Positions 1 through 5,424 of a stretch of DNA of 6,533 bases are shown here, one piece after another. The notes under the pieces are model-generated. The model was not told the origin of the DNA and did not search any database. It worked only from the letters and a program-made list of their open reading frames with translations. The DNA lies in assembly GCA_018814465.1 (NCBI GenBank), contig JAHIZR010000363.1:1-6533 (forward strand). The letters run 5' to 3'. How positions within the stretch are numbered: the stretch's first letter is position 1; each line of letters starts with the position of its first letter. The position numbers and the translations under genes were made by a program. The DNA comes from a bacterium. Lineage in GTDB: Bacteria; Electryoneota; RPQS01.

Positions 1-1918
1 ATTCCGGTTTCGTCCGTTCCATCGGAACATTCCAGGTTGCGGCTTCAGGATCACAGGGATACACCAGCCATGCCCGGTCACAATCAAAGACCAACAGCAC
101 AGTGTCGAGAACATTTCTCATCATCTGCTCAAAATCATTCGTTCTCTGTATAGCCCTGTTGATCAGATCCATGCTTTCCATAAAGCGAAGCTGTGTCTGA
201 CGCTCACTCTCGAGCAATTTACGCTCGCTGATGTCGCGAGCTATTGCGAGATTATAAGCGTGCCCGGCGTGCTCAATATAGTTGGCACTGATCTCCACAG
301 GGATAGAGGTGCCATCTTTGGCGTGATGTATGGTTTCTATAGTAACCTTACCCTTTTCCCTCAAGCTATTCCAGTGTTCTCGCCACCACTCATTGTCAGT
401 ATTAGGGTCAATATCAGGAACCTTCAAATGCAGAAGATCCTCCCGCGAGTACCCCAGCATTCTGCATACTTCTTCGTTCACATAGGAGAAGCCGGCATCC
501 TCGTTGACAAGAAAAGCCGCCTCGTGCATATTGTCGAGTGCAAAATTCAGAAGGGTAAGTTGACTTTCCGCGTGTCTGCGCTCTGTTATGTTTTCGACTA
601 CAGCAAGAATCCTGGGTATTGATCCGTCTTTGGCAACTAATGGAACTGTACGATACAACTGATGCTGATTGTTGATATCAAGTTCGAATGATTGCTGATT
701 GCCCGCGAATGTCTTAAGGTAGTGCTCGCGGACAAGCGGCGTTTGATCACCAAATACATCTTCCAACTTCGATCCAACAAACTGATCCGGATTCAGATTT
801 TGCTTTTTTAGCTCCTGCCCTGATGTATAACCGATGGTCAAATCTTCTTCTATAATTGACAGGTAAGAATTAGGATAGTTTTCGGCGATAGTGCGCAATA
901 ACGCTTCGTTCTCCTGTAATGCCTCGTTCGCTATCACGTGTTCGAGTTCAGCCGCTGTGCGACTCGCGAATAACTTTACAATCGCCAAGACGATATCCTC
1001 ATTCTCGATGGGTTTTCGATCGAGCAATACCAAGATGCCGATTGGTTTCCCGTGAGAGTCATTTAGCGGAATTCCCACATAGCTTTGTATACTCATGTTC
1101 TGCAAGAGTATATCATCAGGAAATAGTGCTTGTACGTTCCTCGGAATACAACATAGGTTTTTACCGATGACATTTTCACATGGAGTTCCGGTCAAATCAT
1201 ATTCAAAGTTCTCCATTACTCCATCTTCGTTTGTCACAGCGACAGTTCGCACGGATTTCCCTTCCGGCAACACCAACCGTCCTATAATTGCAACCGCCAT
1301 GTTTAATCTGTCTGTGAGATACCGAGTAATAGCATTGAAAAATAATTCACCTTTCACAGAACCAAAAGTCTCTGCTATATCATACAATACACTTTCAATC
1401 TTATTATCAAGAAAATCGTCTTTATCAGTGTTCTTTTTGTTTTTGGCTTGAGTTAGATTATATTTGGATTCAATCGAGGCTTCGCTCACTCTGGATTCAG
1501 ATACTGTCTTACGATTTCGAATGCTTTCAGAGTGCCGAAGTGCTTTGATTTCTTGACCAATACCAACAATGAGGCACTTAGTCTTGACTAAATGAGGGAT
1601 AAGTGTCCATTTGACGGCGTATTCTCTGCCATTATTGCATGAGCCTGATTGCTCACAGATAAATTCATAGGCTTCGAGATTCGCTTTTTCATTATCTCGG
1701 GCAGATGCCCGCAGCCGATCAGCATTTTCAGCGAATAATATTCCTAAGTTGCCTACTTTCCGGCCAATCGCCTCATTCTTGGAATAACCAAATATCCTCT
1801 CTGCAAGCCGATTCCAGACAACGATGTAATCCTCGTCGTCAATACCGACAAGTATATCTGAGGATATATCGGCTATCTTGGAAAGTAACCCTTTGTCGAT
1901 CTCTAATACCATTTTCAT
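1..1918 (-). CDS. Multi-domain PAS/GAF sensor protein, probably a sensory histidine kinase (C-terminus beyond window)
   Basis: The frame is open from ATG 1918 to the left edge: 639 residues with no stop. Visible modules, in order, are an N-terminal PAS (about 10-120, with WNRLAERIFGYSKNEAIG near 35-52), a charged linker, a GAF domain (about 175-325, with TPCENVIGK at 245-253, a CC pair at 256-257 and YVGIPL at 280-285), a PAS (about 335-448, ending VVENITERR), a PAS/S-box (about 450-568, with NEEVCRMLGYSREDL, HHAKDGTSIPVEIS and ARDISERK), and the first part of a second GAF (about 578-639, with FDCDRAWLVYPCDPEA). There is no signal peptide or membrane segment in the visible part, so sensing is probably cytoplasmic. 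Proteins with this domain order usually end in a HisKA-HATPase_c kinase, but a diguanylate cyclase or response-regulator output is possible because that part is not in the window. The start is supported by GGAGAG five bases upstream; a second ATG two codons later has poorer spacing. The ligand is unknown. Confidence 0.92.
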   Translation of the reverse strand, partial: MKMVLEIDKGLLSKIADISSDILVGIDDEDYIVVWNRLAERIFGYSKNEAIGRKVGNLGILFAENADRLRASARDNEKANLEAYEFICEQSGSCNNGREYAVKWTLIPHLVKTKCLIVGIGQEIKALRHSESIRNRKTVSESRVSEASIESKYNLTQAKNKKNTDKDDFLDNKIESVLYDIAETFGSVKGELFFNAITRYLTDRLNMAVAIIGRLVLPEGKSVRTVAVTNEDGVMENFEYDLTGTPCENVIGKNLCCIPRNVQALFPDDILLQNMSIQSYVGIPLNDSHGKPIGILVLLDRKPIENEDIVLAIVKLFASRTAAELEHVIANEALQENEALLRTIAENYPNSYLSIIEEDLTIGYTSGQELKKQNLNPDQFVGSKLEDVFGDQTPLVREHYLKTFAGNQQSFELDINNQHQLYRTVPLVAKDGSIPRILAVVENITERRHAESQLTLLNFALDNMHEAAFLVNEDAGFSYVNEEVCRMLGYSREDLLHLKVPDIDPNTDNEWWREHWNSLREKGKVTIETIHHAKDGTSIPVEISANYIEHAGHAYNLAIARDISERKLLESERQTQLRFMESMDLINRAIQRTNDFEQMMRNVLDTVLLVFDCDRAWLVYPCDPEAATWNVPMERTKPE

Positions 1919-1923
1919 AATCT

Positions 1924-1929
1924 CTCTCC
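1924..1929 (-). promoter_or_regulatory. Ribosome binding site of the PAS/GAF sensor gene
   Basis: On the minus strand GGAGAG is followed by five bases and then ATG (1918-1916). This spacing favours the first of two nearby in-frame ATG codons (1918 and 1912). Confidence 0.6.
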
Positions 1930-1963
1930 GTAAACTAATATGAATAATCAGTTACGATTGAGC

Positions 1964-1992
1964 TGTATAATCTGCTATTCATTAACTGTGCA
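1964..1992 (-). promoter_or_regulatory. Candidate sigma-70 type promoter for the sensor gene
   Basis: Reading the minus strand, TGCACA (1992-1987) and TATACA (1969-1964) are separated by 17 bases and lie about 46 bases before the start codon. Each hexamer matches the consensus at four of six positions. The region is AT-rich, so similar pairs could arise by chance. Confidence 0.3.
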
Positions 1993-2398
1993 TTAGTACA
2001 AGATAGTTGATATTGCATTATGTTCAAGCTCACAATCATAATATCTGGACTTTGTCATGCTTTCCATGCTTGATAGAAGCTTACGCGGTAATTTCCTTGG
2101 GAAAATTGTGCCAAATCTGGCACAAGAAGAAGATAACCGAGTAGCTTGCGCAAATGGGAATTCTCGCAAAATCAACAGATGCTTTTCTTTTTTTTGCAAA
2201 AGGATGACAAGACATGCTTATTCATCAATGCCGAGTCTTGGTACTATAAAATCACCACCAGAACTGATTGCAATACTGTCCAAGCCGCTTCAGTTGATCT
2301 ATGCCAAAAAGCTATATCAGCCGCAAAGTCATCGAATAGGAATCTCGGTTCATGCTTCCCAGGCAGTAGCATTAACAATGACCAACTTCTTCCTTTGC
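1993..2398. other. Gene-poor AT-rich stretch between the sensor gene and repeat copy A
   Basis: Several overlapping short frames exist on both strands, but none has a Shine-Dalgarno sequence, a recognisable motif or protein-like composition. The stretch holds one perfect inverted repeat (2106-2125) and a run of eight to nine T around 2190. It could contain the eroded end of an integrase or another element gene next to the tRNA-derived repeat, but I see no tyrosine-recombinase motif in any frame. Confidence 0.5.
2106..2125. repeat. Perfect inverted repeat, 8-bp arms, 4-base spacer
   Basis: TTGTGCCA (2106-2113) and TGGCACAA (2118-2125) are exact reverse complements separated by AATC. It could be a dimeric operator or a small RNA hairpin. 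Both arms contain TGGCAC, the -24 hexamer of sigma-54 promoters, but no TTGC-type -12 element sits at the right distance on either strand. It is not followed by a T-tract, so a terminator is unlikely. Confidence 0.55.
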
Positions 2399-2464
2399 TC
2401 AAATCTGTCCCTAAACTGTCCCTAATCACTCGTAAGTAAATAAAATACAACATTCTACCATTTC

Positions 2465-2509
2465 CTCTTAATCAATTGGTTCGGGATTCGAGTCCCTGTG
2501 GGTGTACCA
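2465..2509 (+). pseudogene. tRNA-Lys-like 3' half (anticodon loop to CCA), candidate attachment site
   Basis: The segment reads as the last 45 bases of a tRNA: loop CTCTTAA with anticodon CTT (2467-2469, Lys), anticodon-stem 3' strand TCAAT, variable loop TGGTT, T-stem CGGGA / CCCTG with loop TTCGAGT (2487-2493), acceptor strand TGGGTGT, discriminator A and encoded CCA (2507-2509). The stretch AATCAATTGGT also occurs in the E. coli tRNA-Lys gene as I recall it. No D-arm or 5' acceptor strand lies upstream (2466 has no matching anticodon-stem 5' strand), and the T-stem closing pair is A-C, so it is not a functional tRNA. Integrases that target tRNA genes leave such 3'-half copies at element ends; that role is inferred. 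Confidence 0.6.
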
Positions 2510-2514
2510 AGAGA

Positions 2515-2550
2515 AAACCCTGTAAGTTAAATACTTATAGGGTTTCTTTT
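2515..2550 (+). terminator. Strong hairpin with T-rich tail after the tRNA-like segment (copy A)
   Basis: The arms 2515-2527 and 2533-2545 pair over 13 positions with one G-T wobble and a five-base loop (TAAAT), followed by CTTTTCTCT. The reverse strand also ends in GGGTTTTCTCTT, so it could work in both directions. It lies six bases after the CCA end of the tRNA-like segment, where a tRNA terminator is expected. Confidence 0.75.
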
Positions 2551-2737
2551 CTCTGCTAATATGCGATTCAATAGTCTAAGCAAGACTCCTTTATTATAAA
2601 GACCGCCCCTAAAACATCTGCGACGTTTCGCAAGATGTGATAAAACAATCCCCCTGAATCATAATCTCAAATCAGCGTCATAGAATAATCTGGCTCCGAG
2701 AGTTTACCGTTTGCAATAAGGGCTTAACGAGCGGTGA
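2551..2737. other. Non-coding stretch downstream of copy A
   Basis: All six frames are interrupted and I see no gene. The only structure is the bulged hairpin at 2614-2638. Confidence 0.5.
2614..2638. repeat. Bulged hairpin, 10 base pairs
   Basis: ACATCT (2614-2619) pairs with AGATGT (2633-2638) and GCGA (2620-2623) with TCGC (2628-2631), leaving A2632 bulged and the loop CGTT. On the minus strand it is followed by TTTTAG, so it could be a weak minus-strand terminator, although no minus-strand gene is recognisable upstream of it. It could also be an unassigned structured site. Confidence 0.4.
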
Positions 2738-3010
2738 AGTTCCATAACTATAGACCAAATCACACCCTTATCCCATATCGCAAAATGTGTTATTTGTTCT
2801 AAAGATGAACAGATCGCTCCTCTCACTTCTGCAACATGCAAGCTATGTAACATTGAATGCCGTAGGGCTTTTAATTGGCTGTCCGACAAGCGAGCATATC
2901 GCATCGCTGGTCTAAATACGCCTTATTGGCAGAGAGAAACACTGTATACTGTTTATCAATATTTGACGTACAAAGGACATCGATTATTCCATGGCTCTTT
3001 CGGCATCTAA
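2738..3010 (+). pseudogene. Cysteine-rich protein-like reading frame without a normal start codon (possible gene fragment)
   Basis: Between the stop at 2735-2737 and TAA 3008-3010 there are 90 open codons. The translation looks protein-like: it has CVIC and CKLC separated by 13 residues (the first at 2786-2797), another Cys three residues later, then a segment rich in Trp, Tyr and Arg (RRAFNWLSDKRAYRIAGL, TPYWQRETLYTVYQYL). Paired CxxC motifs suggest a small zinc-binding knuckle of the kind found in HNH-type or other nucleic-acid-binding proteins, but I do not recognise the family. The frame has no ATG or GTG, and the only TTG is late. Either the 5' part has been lost or frameshifted, or an ATA/ATT start is used, or the frame is chance. 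The antisense frame at 2704-2904 looks less protein-like. Confidence 0.35.
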
Positions 3011-3165
3011 ATACTAGCCTAAGCATAGGGTACTTTATGTAGGCAACGACTGCCTGTACTATGAAAACGCCGACGTTATCAATATATGAAGTTTAGAGTA
3101 ACTGATTAATTATTCTGAACCGAATCGTAAAGATTGCAGGAAAGAATGATATGACAATCCTCCGC

Positions 3166-3193
3166 TTGCCGGGGTATAGCAATTGCATATACA
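3166..3193 (+). promoter_or_regulatory. Candidate promoter of the EF-hand gene
   Basis: TTGCCG (3166-3171) and TATACA (3188-3193) are 16 bases apart and would give a leader of roughly 65 bases before ATG 3267. Each hexamer has about four consensus bases. It is the best pair I see near the gene, but it has no independent support. Confidence 0.3.
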
Positions 3194-3242
3194 GAAACAA
3201 CCTTTGTTCTTTTCACCATTCAGTATTCCGTGCCACAACCAG

Positions 3243-3262
3243 TCGGTCAAAAGGAGGACCGA
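3243..3262 (+). promoter_or_regulatory. Small perfect hairpin presenting the Shine-Dalgarno sequence of the EF-hand gene in its loop
   Basis: TCGGTC (3243-3248) and GACCGA (3257-3262) are perfect 6-bp complements around the eight-base loop AAAAGGAG. The Shine-Dalgarno sequence AAGGAGG (3251-3257) lies in this loop, with its last G in the first stem pair, and the hairpin ends four bases before ATG 3267. A GGA in a hairpin loop over the ribosome site is the typical layout of a CsrA/RsmA target. Whether this organism has CsrA is not known from the window, so regulation is inferred. Confidence 0.5.
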
Positions 3263-3266
3263 AACT

Positions 3267-4391
3267 ATGAACATCGAAAGCATCGGTACCACAACGTACG
3301 ATTTGGAAGCGATGCGCAACCGCTTCCTGCAATTCCGAAATGGAGAGTCAACCCTCTCCAAAGATGATCTGAGTCAGATAGCGTCGCAATCCAAAGGTAC
3401 CCAAAAAAACGCGACGGATCCGCTTCAGACGCTCATCAGCAACTTCGAGTCGATTGATCTCGATGGCAACGGCATGAGTTTGGGTGAACTCCAAGACTAC
3501 GTCGAGTCGAACGATCTGAACCTCGCCGCCGATAGAAAGACTTCACACAGACCTGATGGTCCGCCACCCGCACCAAAGAGTCTCACTAAAGATGATCTGA
3601 ACCAGATGATCGACGAGATTGCCTTGAAGAACGGTCAGGCACCTGAAGATTTGCAGGCACTGCATGATTCGTTCGACACTGCGGACTCCGATCAGGACGG
3701 AACAATCAGTCAGGATGAGTTCGGTGAGTTCATGTCTTCACAGGGCTTTACTGCGCCAGTCGGAGGCATGCCGCCGCATGGTGGAATGATGCCGCCGATC
3801 TCAGACGTTAAGACGACCGTTGACGAAAGCACCGAAGTAAGCGAGACGGATCCGATTCAGATCTTGCTGAACAATTTCAAGGAGGTTGACGTCGATGGCA
3901 ATGGCATCAGCATCGAAGAACTTCAAGCTTATGCTGACAGTCTGGTCTTGAATACCACCGCTGTCAACAAGGAGCCCACACAAGGTTCGAGCAGTCCCCC
4001 GCCTGAGCCGAAGGATCTGACGAAGGACGATTTAAACCAGATGATCAGCGACATCACGTCGAAAAAAGGTCAGGTCCCCAGCGAACTCCAGAGCATGCTG
4101 GACTCCTTCGACTCCGCGGATACGAATCAGGACGGCGTGATCAGTCCGGATGAGTTTGAAGCCTATATATCTTCGCAAAGTCTGGCTGCTCCGAATGACG
4201 GATTGCCGCCTGTGGAAATGAGGTCTGAATCTGATGCGAACGCGGACAAGAACTCTGCTTCGGCGGATGAAAACAGCATTGATGAAGAAACACGGGCGCT
4301 GCTGCGAATGATACAGAAAAGACTGCTCGCGGCCTATTCCGCCTATTCGAATATTTCAGCATCAACCGCGGCGGTCGATCTGACGACTTGA
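3267..4391 (+). CDS. EF-hand calcium-binding protein with a duplicated EF-hand-pair unit
   Basis: The protein has 374 residues and starts at ATG 3267, nine bases after AAGGAGG. A TTG 28 codons upstream is in frame but has no ribosome site. Four EF-hand loops are visible. Loops 2 (D140-E151, DSDQDGTISQDE) and 4 (D285-E296, DTNQDGVISPDE) are canonical 12-residue loops. Loops 1 (D64-E74, DLDGNGMSLGE) and 3 (D208-E218, DVDGNGISIEE) are one residue short after the central Gly. Residues 51-159 and 195-304 are tandem copies, each with DLNQMI and a Pro-rich linker. NGESTLSKDDL (25-35) looks like a degenerate EF-hand start. The C-terminus is acidic and then forms a likely helix (ALLRMIQKRLLAAYSAY). 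There is no signal peptide, membrane segment or enzymatic domain, so the protein is probably a cytoplasmic or non-classically exported calcium sensor or buffer. Similar bacterial EF-hand proteins with SLTKDDL-type repeats are known, but their roles are mostly undefined. The gene stands alone on its strand. Confidence 0.93.
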   Translation: MNIESIGTTTYDLEAMRNRFLQFRNGESTLSKDDLSQIASQSKGTQKNATDPLQTLISNFESIDLDGNGMSLGELQDYVESNDLNLAADRKTSHRPDGPPPAPKSLTKDDLNQMIDEIALKNGQAPEDLQALHDSFDTADSDQDGTISQDEFGEFMSSQGFTAPVGGMPPHGGMMPPISDVKTTVDESTEVSETDPIQILLNNFKEVDVDGNGISIEELQAYADSLVLNTTAVNKEPTQGSSSPPPEPKDLTKDDLNQMISDITSKKGQVPSELQSMLDSFDSADTNQDGVISPDEFEAYISSQSLAAPNDGLPPVEMRSESDANADKNSASADENSIDEETRALLRMIQKRLLAAYSAYSNISASTAAVDLTT

Positions 4392-4398
4392 AAGACGC

Positions 4399-4632
4399 AT
4401 GGTTTGCTCGATCCGTCGGTTCCGGGCCAAAAACGGCTGCTTCAAAAGCATACTCAGACTGAGTGGTGAAGAGAACCGCTACGATGCGGAAGGCGAGTCT
4501 GGTATCTTTCGGAGACCGTTGCCTAGGCGGACAGCATCGGACAAACATCAGATTACAAAAACCGAAGCCCCGACTACCTCTCAGCAATCAGGGCCCGGTC
4601 AGTATACTGAAGTGACGGAAGCGTTCCAATAG
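4399..4632 (+). CDS. Doubtful small reading frame after the EF-hand gene (77 residues)
   Basis: ATG 4399 lies seven bases after the EF-hand stop codon and opens 77 codons ending at TAG 4630-4632. The translation is polar and basic (RRFRAKNGCF, RLSGEENRYDAEGE, FRRPLPRR), with no recognisable domain or membrane segment. The only upstream purine run is GAAAG, a weak ribosome site, although translational coupling to the EF-hand gene is conceivable. The base composition resembles the preceding gene. It could equally be unselected downstream sequence. I do not recognise a family. Confidence 0.2.
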   Translation: MVCSIRRFRAKNGCFKSILRLSGEENRYDAEGESGIFRRPLPRRTASDKHQITKTEAPTTSQQSGPGQYTEVTEAFQ

Positions 4633-4639
4633 TTTTCAT

Positions 4640-5050
4640 GGTTCGCGTCGCCTGCTCCAGTGCCATAAAAAGTAACTAACTTATAACTTCCCGTAGATAT
4701 CACTGCTTCTTCCCGCGATTGCTTCCTCCTTCGGGTTCTCTCCCCAAATCCTCAACCCGAGAAAATTCCCAGTCCACCGACAACAGAGCGAAAACAGCAC
4801 TTCAATTACAAGCAACCTCTCTTTTCCCGCACGTTTACTTATTGGACGATACATCGGCAGTAGCTATTCCATGAATGCATGAGAGAATTCGTCTGCTCCT
4901 TTGGATAATCGGGTAGTATCGTTTACGTGTGGTTGTATGATTCAAGTACGGTCAGGCACCTTGCTGGATTTGTCATTTATGATAGCGCTTCCGAAGAGCA
5001 GCAATGGCAATGCAGCAGTCTTTCCGTGGCGAAACATGAAAAGCTTCATT
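4640..5050. other. Gene-less stretch before repeat copy B
   Basis: No frame has a good start, a ribosome site or recognisable motifs. The part from about 4700 to 4840 is pyrimidine-rich and G-poor on the plus strand, and short start-less frames there (plus strand to about 4873, minus strand at 4700-4800) look like products of that bias. No terminator for the EF-hand gene is obvious here. Confidence 0.45.
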
Positions 5051-5200
5051 TCAAATCTTTCCTTGAACTGTTCTCAATTCTTCGTAAATCAATAAATTAC
5101 AACACCCCGCCATTTTCTCCTAATCAATTGGTCTGGGATTCGAGTCTCCCTGGTTCCAACGAGAGAGCCCTGCAAGTTAATTACTTACAGGGCTTCCTTT
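5051..5200 (+). repeat. Imperfect direct repeat, copy B (decayed tRNA 3' half plus hairpin)
   Basis: This is the partner of 2399-2550. Detectable similarity starts at about 5051 (TCAAATCT) and fades upstream of it. It keeps the ten-base identical block at 5123-5132, GGGATTCGAGT at 5135-5145, and the hairpin AAGTTAA / TACTTA core. Compared with copy A it has a two-base net loss and a rearranged T-stem and acceptor region. Confidence 0.85.
5117..5158 (+). pseudogene. Decayed tRNA 3'-half remnant (copy B)
   Basis: The layout follows copy A: loop CTCCTAA, TCAAT, TGGTC, TGGGA, TTCGAGT, then a disrupted T-stem and acceptor strand ending in CCA (5156-5158). The anticodon position reads CCT instead of CTT, and the T-stem 3' strand no longer pairs properly. 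There is no 5' half upstream. It is best read as an old attachment-site relic derived from the same tRNA gene as copy A. Confidence 0.5.
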
Positions 5201-5203
5201 TTC
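5165..5203 (+). terminator. Hairpin with T-rich tail after the tRNA remnant (copy B)
   Basis: The arms 5166-5177 and 5183-5194 pair over 12 positions with a single C-A mismatch (5173/5187) around a five-base loop, followed by TCCTTTTTCT. Relative to copy A, one A-T pair has become G-C on both sides (5167/5193) and the G-T wobble has become G-C (5172/5188), which suggests the fold was kept while the sequence diverged. Confidence 0.7.
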
Positions 5204-5324
5204 TGTTGATCAACTGAGCTATTAGTGCTTGGTATTATTCTGAAGTATCACCTGCTGTATGGGTTGTCCGATCTGTCTTCAAGACAATACCCATACATCC
5301 CTGTCCAATCTTCAGGCACATTTA

Positions 5325-5352
5325 AAGGGCTCAGGAAAGATCCCGAGCCCTT
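5325..5352 (-). terminator. Candidate terminator of the vWA/LamG gene
   Basis: AAGGGCTC (5325-5332) pairs with GAGCCCTT (5345-5352), then one A-C mismatch and two further G-C pairs around a six-base loop. On the minus strand it lies about 70 bases after the stop codon of the LamG gene. The T-tract is poor (TTTAAATG), so termination may be weak. The rest of 5217-5424 shows nothing recognisable. Confidence 0.5.
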
Positions 5353-5424
5353 CACTGAAATATTCGATCTGGGATTGAAAAACGGTCTGACTTGTTTACT
5401 CACTCGCTGAAACCGCCAAACATT

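Larger units (their letters stand above)
2399..2550 (+). repeat. Imperfect direct repeat, copy A (tRNA 3' half plus hairpin)
   Basis: This stretch aligns with 5051-5200. From 2401 to 2493 the alignment is gap-free at an offset of 2652 with 73 of 93 bases identical. After a two-base net deletion in copy B, 2516-2550 aligns with 29 of 35 identical. Most differences are transitions, which fits old sequence decay rather than a recent duplication. The shared block contains about 65 bases upstream of the tRNA-like segment, the tRNA-like segment itself and the downstream hairpin. The block 2471-2480 is identical in both copies. Confidence 0.85.
2510..5158. mobile_element. Possible remnant of a tRNA-integrated element bounded by repeats A and B
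   Basis: The interval runs from the CCA end of copy A to the CCA end of copy B, so it would correspond to one unit with a tRNA-derived sequence at each end. It contains the EF-hand gene, a start-less cysteine-rich frame and much non-coding sequence. No integrase, excisionase or other mobility gene is recognisable, and the repeats have diverged by about 20%, so it would be inactive. The alternative is a duplication of a tRNA-plus-terminator relic without mobility. Confidence 0.3.

Noticed and set aside
260..1451. Several plus-strand open frames of 83 to 120 codons
   Set aside because: They lie antisense to the PAS/GAF gene, whose frame is continuous and clearly homologous to known domains.
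2106..2125. TGGCAC within the inverted repeat, considered as a sigma-54 promoter -24 element
   Set aside because: Neither strand has a TTGC-type -12 element five bases downstream.
2057..2439. Overlapping plus-strand frames of about 100 to 120 codons ending next to copy A, considered as a decayed integrase
   Set aside because: No tyrosine-recombinase motif (R...HxxR...Y) is visible in any frame, and there is no ribosome site. An eroded integrase end remains possible but unsupported.
2465..2509. A functional tRNA gene
   Set aside because: The 5' acceptor strand, D-arm and 5' anticodon stem are absent, and the T-stem has an A-C closing mismatch.
2724..2760. GCTTAAC near the start-less frame, resembling the RYYYAAC core of an integron attC site
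   Set aside because: No matching GTTRRRY partner or attC-like stem was found at the expected distance, and there is no integrase or cassette array.
3879..3948. AAGGAGG inside the EF-hand gene, nine bases before an out-of-frame ATG (3895-3897)
   Set aside because: It would encode only 18 residues. AAGGAGGTT is simply the Lys-Glu-Val coding sequence of the EF-hand protein.
4141..4587. 148-codon minus-strand open frame overlapping the end of the EF-hand gene
   Set aside because: It is antisense to the well-supported EF-hand gene over much of its length, has no ribosome site or recognisable motif, and is rich in Arg, Pro and Cys as expected of a shadow frame.
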